Below are positions 1 to 12,176 of a stretch of 64,000 bases of DNA, piece after piece. Origin of the DNA: Casuarina equisetifolia (taxonomy: Eukaryota; Streptophyta; Magnoliopsida; Fagales; Casuarinaceae); assembly GCA_028551475.1 (NCBI GenBank), contig CM052356.1, positions 19,681,884 through 19,745,883 of the forward strand, read 5' to 3'. The position numbers and the translations under genes were made by a program. Positions within the stretch are counted from its first letter, which is position 1. Each line of letters starts with the position of its first letter. The notes beneath the pieces were generated by a model that ran no database searches, was not told the DNA's origin, and was given only the letters and a program-made list of their open reading frames with translations.

Positions 1-560
1 TACGCAAATTTAGTATTTCCATATTTTGCTTTTTAGTTCTGTTATAAAACATCCAAATCCTTCCACTCCGTAGTATATATATGATTTTGAATAAGAATAA
101 AGTGATAAATGATCTATATATGAGAAATATGTTTTTGCCTTTCTTACTTTTGTAACCTAAAAAGTCTCTGAACAGATATATTTACTTTGATTATTCATGT
201 TATTCTCATTTCTAAGTTATTTTTGTTAGTTATCACAAAACTCAACAATCCAGTTAATTGCCCGAAGACTATTACCATGAATAGCACCAAACAAAGCGAT
301 ACCCATTTTCAAAATGTGATCCCATCGATTGTCCAAAGAATTTTTCAACAATGTTTTGGTAATGCGGAAATTTTCTCGTTTCCACGGTATTTAAACTTTA
401 TAGAAAGACGTGCACGAAACATATTAGTCTGACCTCAACTTTTGGATGGACTAAAACGAACAGTTCCACAACCTCACAACATTAGATGAGAAATTTACCA
501 TTATGTTGTTTTATAGTTAGAATCGACAATCTACGTAACCAACACTGATAGGAGGCTGTT
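1..560 (-). pseudogene. CYP82 unit 0: intron remnant of a P450 gene lacking exon 1
   Basis: No open exon is visible. From about position 47 the stretch aligns by eye with the intron of gene 1 (about 3543-4190) and of gene 2 (about 15565-16030), sharing the landmarks aacatccaaatccttcca and gtgataaat and the intronic block around 230-420. Beyond about 560 it jumps to sequence matching the far upstream region of gene 1 near 5925. Exon 1 and the proximal promoter, about 1.8 kb relative to gene 1, are therefore missing. Exon 2 would lie left of the window. I infer a dead tandem copy. The short plus-strand ORF at 187-432 lies inside this intronic sequence and is not considered a gene. Confidence 0.7.
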
Positions 561-595
561 TGGAAAACCAAACATTGAAGAATTCGGATTAATAG

Positions 596-1308
596 TTTTT
601 TTTTTTTTTTGTGGAAGGTCAAATTATATATCACCGTAAAAATTTACAAAATTGTTTAGTTATAAAACATCATCATTTAAGTTCAAACATTGCACTTGAA
701 AAATTCTAAAATTATTATAAGAATTTATTATAATTTGTAGGCTTAATTCTTCTGGTAGATGGAATCTTCCCTTTTACATCCTTCTTAATTTTAACAATAA
801 TGGTTGAATTATCTAAACTTGTATCGTTAAATCTTATTTTATTTATTTCTCTCCAAATGTGATACAATATAGTTTTGAAAGATATATTAAGCAAAGTTGC
901 GGCAAAACTCTTTCTCTTGATAGCCTTGATAATCCAACATATTTTAGCTCTCAAATATTTAATCCTTCAAGTTAATCCATTAATACCTAACAAATCTTCT
1001 AGATTTAGTTTATGAACCTACATTTAAAAAATAAATGTTCTTGTGATCCTTCTTCTTGTTAGCAAAAGTTGTACTATAGATCCATTGAATTATTTTACTT
1101 AGTCACCTGATCTACTGTGGATAGTTTGTCTTTCAAAGTGATCAAATAGATAAAATTATGCTTTGATACTTATTCTTTCTATACAAGTGTTGCCCATTCA
1201 GTATCTTCTATGTTCTCTGTTAGTGCTACATAATTTTTGACAATATTGTATTTTGAGTCCGTTAATAGTTGTATGAGTTCACCTCTTACTTGTAAAATAT
1301 TCTTATCT
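596..1308 (-). mobile_element. 5'-truncated LINE (L1-type) fragment with poly(A) and target-site duplication
   Basis: A run of T at 596-610 is the poly(A) tail of a minus-strand element. Minus-strand codons from about 954 down to 715 give a peptide with Trp-Arg-Glu-Ile-Asn-Lys-Ile-Arg-Phe and a distal Ile-Lys-Lys-Asp-Val-Lys, resembling the end of plant LINE reverse-transcriptase proteins. A second copy of the same tail lies at 54473-54766. The direct repeat gattaatagtt flanks the insertion at 587-597 and 1309-1319 and is the likely target-site duplication. The 5' part is missing, as is usual for LINEs. Confidence 0.75.
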
Positions 1309-2833
1309 GATTAATAGTTATTAGTTTGACAAGAAAATAATTATTTGAAAGGGAATATATTAATTTTGTCATGGTTTCCTATATGAAAAACAAGAGATTT
1401 ATATATAGTATGTTAAAATATATGTTACATATATAGGCTAGCCAAAACAGTATATTATTAAAAACACTTTGGTTTAACCGATACGTCATTGAAGATATTG
1501 AATTTACTAACCCATCGTAAGGATAATTAATAAAAATACTAAAGAAAATATTAAGCTACCAAAGTAGCATTAGATGGTATAATACGTCTAACTGTCAAAG
1601 ATTTAGCTACTATAATCAATTGTATATGGATGACCCAACAATTTTTAATTTTGTTTAATTACTTTTGTGAGAAGTCAAACAAGAGTGGGTCTAAATATGA
1701 CTGTCAAAGAAAATCTTTGAACAATCTGGGTCAAAGATACGAAAACCTCAAAGTACCCGAAGAACAAAAAAAATTATTAAAAAAGGAAATATAATAAAGA
1801 TGTTAGAGAATTCATTATCGGTTGATTAACAGAATAGATCAAATTCAAACATTTGATGTTATGAATAAGATTAACAGAAATTGAACTTAATTATAAAACA
1901 TTAAGATTTATTGTGATCAATTGACGAAATTCAAAGATTTCTCTAACAAAAGATGACCACTGAACTATTTAAGAAGAAATGAAGTAATTTTCATCTAGTG
2001 TGTTCTAAGTTAACTGACAAAATGCCCGGGCTTCACTAAGTGAAAAGAAAAATTTAAGAATTTGCCAAGAGAGACATTGCTTCCACGATTCATTTGGACG
2101 CTGCTTTTGGATTTATATTTTCTGTGAGGCACCACGCCCATCCCAAATCTTTCCTCATATTCTTGCCTTCTTTCTTTTTGTGATTGATGGGATCAAAGTC
2201 AAAAGAAGAAAAATAGGAGTATAGACGTGAGTCTCTTCTCTGCTTGATTGTCAAATTTAACGGTTATTTTTTTTTCTTTCCTCTTCGTCATCACTTACGT
2301 CACAGACATTTGACATTGCAAGCACATGATCAGTATTTCATTTTAGGAAAAAAATAGGACGGTGAATGGTTAGCATTTTTTTTTTGTTTGACGACGAATT
2401 TTTTTTTCTATTATTTACTTGGTTAAAACCTAACTGAGGTCCACATGTATGGCTGACTTGTCGTTTTATTTATTTTATTTTATTTTATTTGTCACAAAGA
2501 ATGGATTCTTGTCAGCGTCATAGGCTCCGTATTTGACTGGAGAGTCTTTCGACTTTTCCTCTTCCCTGCACCTCAAATAAAAAAGTGGATTTGCTTCAGG
2601 GGCCTCCTAAAGAGAAATTTCGATCGTGACTAAATGAGAGATCGTTAAATGGCGTCCCCTATCCAAAATTGGAAGGTGAAAAGACAAGATGGAGGTCCAA
2701 GGATAAGCTCAAATATAAGCAAATCCATATATAAGTGCACCCAAAAATGCAGAAAGAAAAACAAAAAGGAAAAGTACTTGAGCTCACCAATACCGAATAG
2801 TACAGTTCTATTTTAACTGCCATTCATGTAAAA
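1309..2833. other. Intergenic P450-unit flank, no gene
   Basis: I see no gene here. From about 1340 to 2030 the sequence matches the distal upstream regions of gene 1 (6180-6640) and gene 2 (17985-18420). The marker at about 1974-2040, containing tgcccgggcttcactaagtg, recurs near the upstream ends of the other P450 units. From about 2520 to 2830 it matches the downstream flank of gene 2. An ATTTT-type simple repeat lies at about 2466-2490. Confidence 0.7.
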
Positions 2834-5522
2834 TCATGCATATAATTCAGCGGAAAGGCGTGGAGTGAGACGGATTTCCAGTGGTGTGGCTTTCATGTTG
2901 GTAAGGCCCACTTGTTCAGTCATGTCTACGGGTTCATCTGACAAAGTTGAAACTCCAAAAGCATGCAAAACGCTGGCAAGTGTAATTTGCAAAACTTGCC
3001 ACGCGAATGAGACGCCCGGGCACATTCTTCTACCGCTGCCAAATGGTATCAGTTCGAAATGTTGGCCCCTGACATCAACACCCTTATGGGTTGTAAGGAA
3101 TCTTTCTGGATGAAATTCATTTGGCTCAGGCCACACATGCGGGTCTCGTTGGAGCTTTGAGAGATTGACAAGGAGTCGTGTGCCTACCGGGATGTAGTAG
3201 CCAGCCAAGGTGCATTCTTCCATGGACTCGTGCGGGATAGAAAGCGGCCCGGCAGGGTATAAACGCATTGCTTCTTTGAGGATAGCTTGGAGGTAGACCA
3301 GATTCTTGATATCGGATTCCTTAACTTGCCTCCCCCTTCCAATCTGGACATCTAATTCTTCTTGTGCTTTCTTTAGAGCTTCTGGGTTATTAAGAAGTAG
3401 GGAGAGAGCCCATGTCAACGTTACTGCTGTTGTGTCTGTGGCCGCTAAGATCAGAGCCTACAAATGCATCAAAGTTAGAAGCATTAGATCTTTAGGCTAA
3501 AAGGTATTGAGGTTCTTTATGAAAACTTATGTACATGCTAATATAAACATCCAAATCCTTCCATTTCTAAGTATATATATAATTTTGAATAAAAATAAAG
3601 TGATAAATATTCCTAATATGGGAGATATGTTTTTGCATTTCGAGTTCATAGGAAAGTCTGGTACGAATAATGCCATGATTACCACGGATAATAAACGGGA
3701 CTAAAGGCAAACCTCTAGTTATCCAGTAAAAGCAGATAACTTAGAAGAACTGGGATCGGTTATGACACACTAACCTAAAAAATCTCTGAAAACATATCTT
3801 TACCTCGGTTATCCAGGTTGTTGTTGTTTCTAAGTTATATTTATTATTTATCATAAAACTTAACAATCCAAGTAATTGCCCAAAGGTATTACCACGGACA
3901 GCACAAAACAAACCGAACCGAGTTTCAAAATTTGTTTCTATGCCCATTATCTGTCTAAAGAACTCTTTTTTCAAAGTTTTGATGGTAATGCCACAATTTT
4001 GCTGTTTCCACAATCTTTAATCTTAATAAAAAGGCGTGCACGAAACATATAAGTCTAACCTCAACTATAGGAGCACCAAAACGGACAGTTCTACAACTTG
4101 ACAGCACTGATGAGAAATTTACCCAAGTGTCTTTTTTAGAGTTAGAATAAATAACCTACTTAAATCAACAGCTTTCTCAAAATGATGTGACTATAAAAGA
4201 GAAATCTAATTACTCTTCTCATTAGGTTTATGTTTTGGGATATAATTCAGGAATGTAACAAGCGTAGCCAAGTCAAATCGTGATCCAATTTGATAAGTTT
4301 GCAATTGCTATTCTCTAGTGCTAGATAGGAAAGGAACTCACTCAAATCAAAGACTGTGGATTTGATGAAAAAGATATATAACTAATTTCATTTTTCTATG
4401 TTGAAAAGGAAAACATAATAATTTAATCATATAACAGGATGTGATTATTGCTCTTATTGAATTAATCTTTTGAGATAGAAATCTAAGCCCATGAAATTAT
4501 GATCAGTGATGACTTGTGCTTATTCATAGTGAGTGGTGAATGAAAATCACTCCAGCTAATGCAATAAACGTTTTCAGTATATTAAAAAGGGCTTATTAAA
4601 AGCTTACCAGGCTCGTACTTTTGATGATTGTGTCTGCATCATGATCGGAGATCTCTTCGTCGTCGGTAACAGTAGACAACAACACATCCATAAAGTCCTG
4701 GTGTTCTCTTGCCTCCTCGGAAGCTTTTCTTTGCTTATGTTCTTCTAACCATCCTTCAGCCACAAGATCCAGTTCTTTTGCAGTTTGCTCCATGGCCCTC
4801 TCGTGTCCTCCCAAATCCAACCACCTTAGAGACGGAACTCCATCCCCCGCCAAAAACTTTCCGCTCAACTCAAAGAAATCTCTCAGCAGCTTTAGGCACC
4901 GATCGTCTTCATTCTCATTCTTGGTTGCAGTACCACCAAATCGCTTCCCTACAACTGTCCACAATATCACATTTGAGGTTACGTTGGCAAACCATTTCCC
5001 CATCTCTACCAACATGGTATTGTCTTTGGTCAACAGCTCGTATACCTCTCTAATAGATGTTTTCACCTCAGATTCTCGGATATGTTTGAGCATCTCAATT
5101 CGGTGGTAGGAAAGGACCTCAAGGGTGGCTATTTTCCGCACTTGGCGCCAGTAAGGACCGTAGGGGCTAAACCCAAACATGGCATAATTGTAGCCCAGAA
5201 CTTCTAGAGCTATAGTTTTTGGGCGGTTGGCAAAGGCTTTATCATGAGTGGTGAAGCACTCTTTTGCTATCTCCCAACTGCTTACTATCAGAGTTCGATT
5301 TAAGCCCATCCAGATAGTGACGATTGACCCATACTTATCGGCCATGTTACCCAGCGTTAGATGGGGTGGGTTTGCCCCTCCTAATCGGTGGAGATGGCCG
5401 ATCACTGGCCACGCACCAGCAGCCTCGGGTGGAAGAGATCTTTTGGGGGCAGTTTTCTGAGCTCTTCTTAGTATCCATGATAGAAGAAAGAGAAGAAGAA
5501 AAAAGGTGAAGACAGTGGCCAT
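2834..5522 (-). CDS. Gene 1: cytochrome P450, CYP82 family (CYP82D-like), intact, two exons
   Basis: Exon 1 is 5522-4608 (305 codons) and exon 2 is 3457-2834 (207 codons plus stop). The 1150-bp intron is in phase 0, with donor gtaagc and acceptor ending tttgtag. The 512-aa product has an N-terminal membrane anchor (residues 4-18), a Pro-rich hinge Leu-Pro-Pro-Glu (30-33), the C-helix WRQVR (125-129), an I-helix AATDTT (310-315), ExxR as EAMR (367-370), PERF (422-425) and heme loop [10 protein letters not shown] (444-453, Cys451). The fold is an ER-anchored, reductase-dependent monooxygenase. The substrate cannot be told from sequence; CYP82 enzymes oxidise flavonoids, terpenoids, alkaloids and coumarins in various plants. 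The start is the ATG at 5522, since the reading frame upstream begins at a non-ATG codon and lies 5' of a TATA box at 5603. The I-helix Gly is replaced by Ala (see findings). Confidence 0.92.
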
Positions 5523-6631
5523 GAAAGTTGCAGAGAAAGCGTGAGGAAAGAACTTCCGGCTAAGGCTTTGGGAACAGGGACACAGGCCTTTTGTTTTACC
5601 CTGTTTATAGTCAAGGTCGTACACGTAACGTGTCACTTCGTTTTCTCCGTATGCAATCAATTGACAGGTCCACCTGTCCGATCTGAATCAGATATCTTAT
5701 CATCTAAATATTAAAGATGCAATTAAAAAAAGACTGCAGTAGGACAGTTTTCCGCCGACTACTTCAACTGGTAAGAGTTCCAATCGGGTGCATATTGTAA
5801 TAAAAAATTATAGAAAAATAGAGCACTTTTACGCGCATAGATCATGTGATTGGCATAAACTTAGTTAGAAAGGGAAACAGAGGTGATTGTCTAAATGACA
5901 AAAGTTAATGGATTTTTTGTGCTTGTTGAAAACCAAATCATCCTCAATAATCTCTTTTTTTACAGATTAATATGTAGAGTCCACTAATTTATAAAAGAAA
6001 TTTATAGATCAATCTATAAACCATTTTTTTTTTTTGCAAAATATGTAAACTAAACGTTATTACTATTTGTCATTTATTTAACTTTTTGACATGTCTTTGA
6101 AGGTATGAGAGGGACAAAGGAAAGAAACATTATAAAGTATATTAAAAGTAACTTGTTATGTTTTTTTTTCCTTTGATTAAAAAAATTGCTCGAAAAGGAA
6201 TATATTAATTTGCCATGATTTTTATATGACAAACAAGAGGTTTGTATAAAGTATGTTAAAAATATATATTACATAATGGACTAGCTAGAATAATATTTTT
6301 AAAGGTATTTTTACTTCCTCAATATGTTACTGAAGATTATGAGTTTTGCTAGCCCATCATACAAATAATTAATAAAAACATTAAAGAAAAGATTAAGCTA
6401 CTATTTGATGTTTTAACACGTCTTATTGTGAAAGACTTATATAGTGTAATCAATCGTGTATGGATGATCCTAAACTTTTACTTTCTTCAACTATAAGTTT
6501 GTGTTTGGTTTTTATTATTGTGAGATAGTACTATTAGTTTTGCTTTCTAATCAACAATATTTTCTCGGTCTTTGTGAGAAGTCAAATGAAGATTAGGTCT
6601 AAATATGACTGTTAAAGAAAACCTTTGAACA
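5523..6631. other. Upstream region of gene 1, no gene
   Basis: No coding sequence is recognised. The stretch aligns with the upstream regions of gene 2 (17345-18420) and, in part, with unit 0 and a relic near 28505-28640. It is conserved noncoding flank of the duplicated unit. Confidence 0.65.
5603..5610 (-). promoter_or_regulatory. TATA box of gene 1
   Basis: On the minus strand the sequence is ctataaac, 80 bp upstream of the chosen ATG. The same element is kept in pseudogene 3 (26709-26716) but altered in gene 2. ACGT cores within cacgtaacgtg lie just upstream at 5622-5632 and could bind bZIP-type factors; that is inference. Confidence 0.7.
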
Positions 6632-7511
6632 TGATGCGAATCGTGATGGGTCAAAGAGTGAGCTTAGGATTGAAAAGCAAGGCGTAGGAAGGAATATTGA
6701 AATTTAGAGAATTGAAATAATAATGGAAAGAATTAAAGACTAGAATAAAAGGGAATTAGAACGAAAAATTGGAAAGTGAGGAGAACGAATGAATAGTAAT
6801 GAATAGTAACAACAGTAACAAGAACTTTAAAATATAAGAACAATGGATAAATTCCAGGAAATGGAGAATAGAAAAATTAATGATTGGAATATAAAGACTG
6901 GAATATAAAGGATTTATAATGAAAACTCGAAATTAAGAACACGTTATGAATAGTGAAATAGTAACTTCTTAATAGCAGGGAATATTGAAGATACAAAAAT
7001 TAAAAGGATAGATGCCAAGTAATCTCTCCAAGATGTAAAAGGTCAAACCACTAGCCAGGGAGTTGTTCCACCACCAATCTTTGGCAAAAATTGGCTAAAG
7101 GAAACACAAGATGAAACCCTTAGGTTTCTCTCTACAAACAAGCTTAATTCTCAAATCTCTTCATCTTCCTAGTGAACTCTTGCCCTTTATTTATAAATAG
7201 TTAAGGTACCCAAATCATACATGTAGCTAACCATTATTTTACCAACCACTTTGATAAATGTGACTAACTATTAATTCCCCAACTATTATCTTCCCAACTA
7301 CTTTGATAAATGTGGCTAACTACTAATTCCCCAACTACTATCTTCCCAACCACTTGGTCAACCTTATCAAGTGTCTTTGGATTGAGCTTGTTTAGGTTGT
7401 GCTAATTTACCACTAATGAATATTTAGGTTTGGGCTTGGGGCTTCTCCTTTTCTTGGACCTTGGCATGAATAGTAACAGGGTAAATAGTAGACGTGAATG
7501 CTCCTACATCA
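6632..7511. mobile_element. Solo LTR, 880 bp, with perfect 5-bp target-site duplication
   Basis: The insertion starts TGATG and ends CATCA, the TG...CA inverted termini of an LTR. It is flanked on both sides by gaaca (6627-6631 and 7512-7516). The paralogous flank of gene 2 near 18418 has the uninterrupted empty site cctttgaacaaatctgag. It carries no coding capacity. It contains a TATA-like ttatttataaatag near 7188 and an imperfect internal repeat around 7200-7360 (three versions of a segment containing gataaatgtg and ctaactactaattcccc). It lies about 1.1 kb upstream of gene 1. Confidence 0.88.
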
Positions 7512-7853
7512 GAACAAATCTAAGAGAGAGAGAAGAAATTGGGGTATGTTGCAAAATACATGAACCAAAAAAGAAATTAGAAAAACAAAAATATAATAGA
7601 GATGATCACAAAACTATTTGAGAAGAAATGAAGGAATTTTCATCTAGGGTGTTCTAATTTAACTTACAAAATGCCTGGGCTTCACTAAGTGAAAGAAAAA
7701 TGAAAGGATTTGCTAGGAGAGATATTGCTTCCACCAGTCATTTGCATGCTGCTCTTGGATGCAGTCAAGTAAACCAAGCTCGCCTTTGGTCTTGTTCATA
7801 TTTTCTGTGTGGCTTCACGCCCATCCCAAATCTTTTCTCATATTCTTGCCCTC
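7512..7853. other. P450-unit flank between solo LTR and copia-A
   Basis: No gene. This is the unit marker (cttcactaagtgaaag and neighbours) matching 1974-2160 and 18470-18740. Its continuation is found on the far side of copia-A at 13806. Confidence 0.7.
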
Positions 7854-8020
7854 GATTATGGAATATTAGGTTAAATTGATATGTAAATATTACCATAATT
7901 GTTATTTTCCTTGTAAAGCTTTATGGTAGGTCTATATGAAGACCTTTTGTATACATTGTAAGTATTGCAGTTATTCAATAGAGAAAAATTCTCATAATTC
8001 TGGTTTCTCATTTTATGATA
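7854..8020 (+). repeat. Copia-A 5' LTR
   Basis: It is directly followed by the tRNA primer site at 8021. The first two bases read ga where the 3' LTR has tg, an apparent mutation. Confidence 0.85.
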
Positions 8021-10073
8021 TGGTATCCAAAGCCTTTTAAGATCCTTATGCTTTCGCCTTTCTTCTCGGGTGATATTTCTTTCCTCCTTCTTAGACCTCT
8101 TTTTTTTCACAATCGGTGTTCATCCATATTTTGTCTCATCTTAATCATTCGTTTCCCATTGCAATCATCCTTTACCCTTCATCTTTAACTTATTTACCAC
8201 ATTACCGTTTTCTCTACCTTCACAAAACCCTAGCCATTTTATTTCTTTCTTTATTCCATAATTACACTCACCTATTCCCAATATTTATAGTTTTACCCTC
8301 CTCACCCCAACTCACGCCCATTTTTTCCCTTTCCATAATTCTCCTCGCCACTTTTCTTATTTACTAAATTGCCATCCTAACCCTAGCCGCCGCCAACTTT
8401 TCTTTCTTCCATAATTACCCTCACCTATTCTCAATATTTATAATTTTGCCATCCATACCCTAGTTGCTGCCAACTTTTTTTTCCCGATCTACCCTTTGCC
8501 TCTTTTTGAATTACGACTTTGCCACTCAAACCCTAGCCACCATTTGCCGTGATTTTTATGGCTAAAAATGTTTCCGCTGCCGTTCCTATGGCTGCAAATG
8601 TCCTAAATTCTCCTAATCTACACCCTACCATGCCTTCCGCCGCCGTCACCCGTGACCTTACCACCTCACCACAGTGGATTTGTAATCGGGCAGCATCGTT
8701 CCCTACCGCCTCGTTGGAGAATCTAACTACTGGCTTTGGGCAGATTAGATTTAGAATGTCTGCCTTGCTTAAAACAAGTTAGGCTTCCTTACCGGCTGCC
8801 TTCCTTATCCAATCGAGCCTAATGCTGTGGCGATTTGGGACCAGGTTCACGTCACTGTGCGCACCTGGCTCATCCACTCCGTTGAACCCGAACTTGAGCC
8901 ACTCGTCTCCCATCCCAAATTTGTGACTGAAATTTGGGAGCTTCTCTAGGAATCCTTCGACAAATCTAGTGGACTGTAGATTTACGATCTCTACAAGGCT
9001 ATTGGCAATCTTTGCCTCACATCTAGCTGCATGAATGAAGAACTTACAGCGTTCTTCGTTTGCCTTAAGGCTCTCTGGGGCAATATGCAGACCCAACACC
9101 CTCCCGTTCGTTGTGAATGTGGCCTTTGCACCTGCAAAATCAACAAACGTCTTCGTTTTCACGGGCAGGAGGAGTAATCCATGCGATTCCTCATGGGATT
9201 GCCGAATGAATTCTAGAACGTAGGTTCTCTCCTGATAAGTCTTCCTATCCTTGGAGGGGACCTATTCCATGGCCAAGTAAGAGCTCCACTAGTGGAATAG
9301 TCATTTTTTTGGCTACCCCACCGCCTTCACCGGCCTCCTATACGATTTTGGGGATAATCTCCCTTCCCTATGGTAAGACCCTTCCCACATGGGTTCTGCT
9401 GGACCAGGCCAGAATTTTTGTTCTAGCTTTGGCTTAGGACAGGCTCGCAGGCTAACCTAATCCTCTGTGCCCGGGTCCTTTTATGGCTAGTCAAGCTCCT
9501 TAGCCCACCAGCCCTCTAGGTCGTAGCCCATTTTCACACATTGCAAGCGGCCTGGTCATTTGAAGGACTCTTGTTTCCTTCTTGTGGGCTACCCACTAGA
9601 TTGGCCCAAATAGCAAGGGGGAGCCTCCCTTTGCAAGCCCATTAGTCCTGCAACCCACTAAGCCTCCACAAGGCTAATCTTTATCCATCTTCTATGGATC
9701 AAGCCTCTCTTCATGGGCCCTCTACTTTGGGCCAACTTCTCCAAGCCTAGGGACCACCTTTAGTGGATCTATAAGCCTCAACCTCTCTGCTGACCAACAC
9801 CAGAAGCTCTTCACCCTACTAAATCATATAGGCCCTTCAGAACCAAGTGCCAATTTTACAAGTATTTCTCCATCTTTAACTCATTTTTCTACTAAATGGA
9901 TTATCAACTCTAGGGTTAGTGACCATATTACATGCAATTTAAATTTATTAAATTCCCATTTTAAATGTGTTACACCTCTATCCATCCGATTACCTAATCA
10001 ATCTCGTAGCCCCGTTATGGCATTTTCACCCTAATCCTAATTTAATTTTGAAAAATATCTTATTTGCCCCAAG

Positions 10074-10264
10074 TTATCACCATAATCTTTTGTCCATTTG
10101 TAATAAGCACCCCAGCTATACGGTCCCGAAAGACACAAAATTCAGTCAAAAAAATAGCCACACAGTGGTTATCGCAAGTTAGCTTATGAATGGACAAAAG
10201 ATTATGGTGATAACCATTGTGTAGCTATTTTTTTCATTGAATTTTATGTCTTTCAAGACCGTAT
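10074..10264. repeat. Internal inverted duplication within copia-A
   Basis: A 25-bp sequence at 10074-10098 recurs as its exact reverse complement at 10189-10213. The segment 10118-10173 is the imperfect reverse complement of 10209-10264. The arms are interleaved rather than forming a simple hairpin: the inverted copy (10118-10213) retains the coding order of the gag-pre-integrase region on the minus strand. Confidence 0.85.
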
Positions 10265-12176
10265 GACTAGGGCGTTGATCAGGCTCGACAAGGCTAAAGA
10301 GGGACTCTATTTTCTTTGTTCTGCCATTTCTAAAGATTTCACCAATGTTTTTTTTTTTTCCAGTTATTTGTCTTCCATTATAAGTTTATCGTGTAATCCA
10401 AATAACTATTCTATTTGCAACTCTATTTTAAATAATGATTATTCTCTTTGGCATAAGTGTCTTGGTCACTCTTCCCTTAAGTCCTTTTTTGCTCGTGGCA
10501 AGACCATATCTTGCCTCAACCAATTTTCTTGCGATATTTGTCCACTTGCTAAACAAGCTCATGCACTATTTCCTTCACGAACATTTGTCACCACCTCGAT
10601 TTTTGAACTCATTCACATGAATGTTTGGGGCCCTCATCGCCATCCTAATCATAATAGGGCCCGTTATTTCTTAACCATTGTTGATGATATTTCTCGTGCC
10701 ACTTGAACCTTTTTACTAAAATTCAAAGAGCCAAGTTTCTCCAATATTCAAACTTTCATTTCCATGGTTTACACTCAATTCAATACCACTATTAAACATA
10801 TTCGTTCAGATAATGGGATTGAATTGTTTTTCCTCTGAGTGTTATTCCTTCTTTCTTTCCTAAGGCATCCTTCATGAGAATTCTTACGTCCACACCTCTC
10901 AACCAAATGGTATTGTGGAACGCAAACATCTTCATCTTTTAGATGTGGCCCATGCTTTACTTTTTCAAGCTCATCTCCTACCTCGTTTCTAGGGCGAATG
11001 CATTTTGACTGCCACCTACCTCATTAACCGTTTCCTCTCTTCTCCTCTTGGTGGGCTCACACCTTACAAGTGTCTCTTTAGTGTTCCTCCTTTACTTGAT
11101 CACTTACAAGTTTTTGGATATCAATGTTATGCCACTATCTTAGGTGCCTGTGACAAGTTTAGTCCTCGGGCTATCCCTTGTGTTTTCATGGGTTATCCTT
11201 CATATCAAAAAGGTTATAAACTTTTTGATCCTATCTTAGGAAAATTTTTTGTCAGTCGTGATGTCATCTTTCGGGAAGACACTTTCCCTTTTGTGCCTCT
11301 TTCTTTGTCCTTGTCCTTCGACAGTCAAGCCGCCTCATTAGCTCCCATTGTACCATCGTTGGAAAATTACTCACCCTCCTCTTTACCAGTTGATGACCCT
11401 AACTTACTTGATATAGAACACTTTAACCCTAAACTTCCCTCTCCTCCACTTACACCACCCATTCCTCCTCCACCTTCGCCACCCCTTCCTCCCTTTGATC
11501 CCTCTCTACCTTTTGACGATGCACCCATCTCTCTACCCTTAGAACTTGCTCCAATTGAGGTTATCCACCGTTTTGGTCGTCCTACCAAACCCCCCATTTG
11601 GACCACTAACTATCTTTGTCCCACTTTGCACTTTACTTCTTCCATTTCCCTTTACCCGATTTCCAACTACATTTCCCTTGACCAATGTACCCTTCACTAC
11701 CGACACTATGTTGCTTTCATTTTTGCTATACCTGAACCCTATTTCTTTCATGAGGCCATTTGTGACCCCTACTAGGTCACTGCCATGGATACTAAACTTG
11801 TTGCTTTTGAGGCTAATATACTTGGGATGTGGTTCCTTTGCCCCTAAGTGGTTGTCCAGTTGGTTGTAAATAGGTTTATAAGGTGAAATATCATGTAGAT
11901 GGCTTTATTAAACATTATAAGGCTTGTTTGGTGGCCAAAGGCTATGGACATTTTCTCTCCCATTGCCAAGCATGTTATTGTTCACCTTTTTGTCACCATT
12001 GCTACCGTCCATCGTTGGCCCCTTTTTCAGATGGACATGTAGAATGCTTTCTTTCATGGTAATCTTTCTGAGGAGGTTTACATGAAGCTTCCTCCCGGAT
12101 TTCGCACTCAGGGGGAAGGTTTAGTATGTCAATTGCACAAATCCCTCTATGGTCTGAAGCAAGCACCTAGGCAGTG

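Noticed and set aside
2865-3113. Plus-strand ORFs opposite P450 exons (also 4709-5109, 14944-15219, 16512-16931, 47857-48189, 49800-50063)
   Set aside because: They are antisense shadows of well-supported exons and recur only because the exons are paralogous; no independent homology.
5522-5660. Longer N-terminus for gene 1 starting at 5660
   Set aside because: The first codon there is TTG, it lies upstream of the TATA box, and it would place 46 residues before the membrane anchor.
8116-8367. Hydrophobic plus-strand ORF in copia-A leader
   Set aside because: Composition-driven open frame in a C/T-rich retroelement leader; imperfect repeats nearby (ccctagcc, ccataatt) explain it.
8779-9162. 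Minus-strand ORF of 127 codons in copia-A
   Set aside because: It lies antisense to the gag (UBN2) region of the element and has no recognisable homology.
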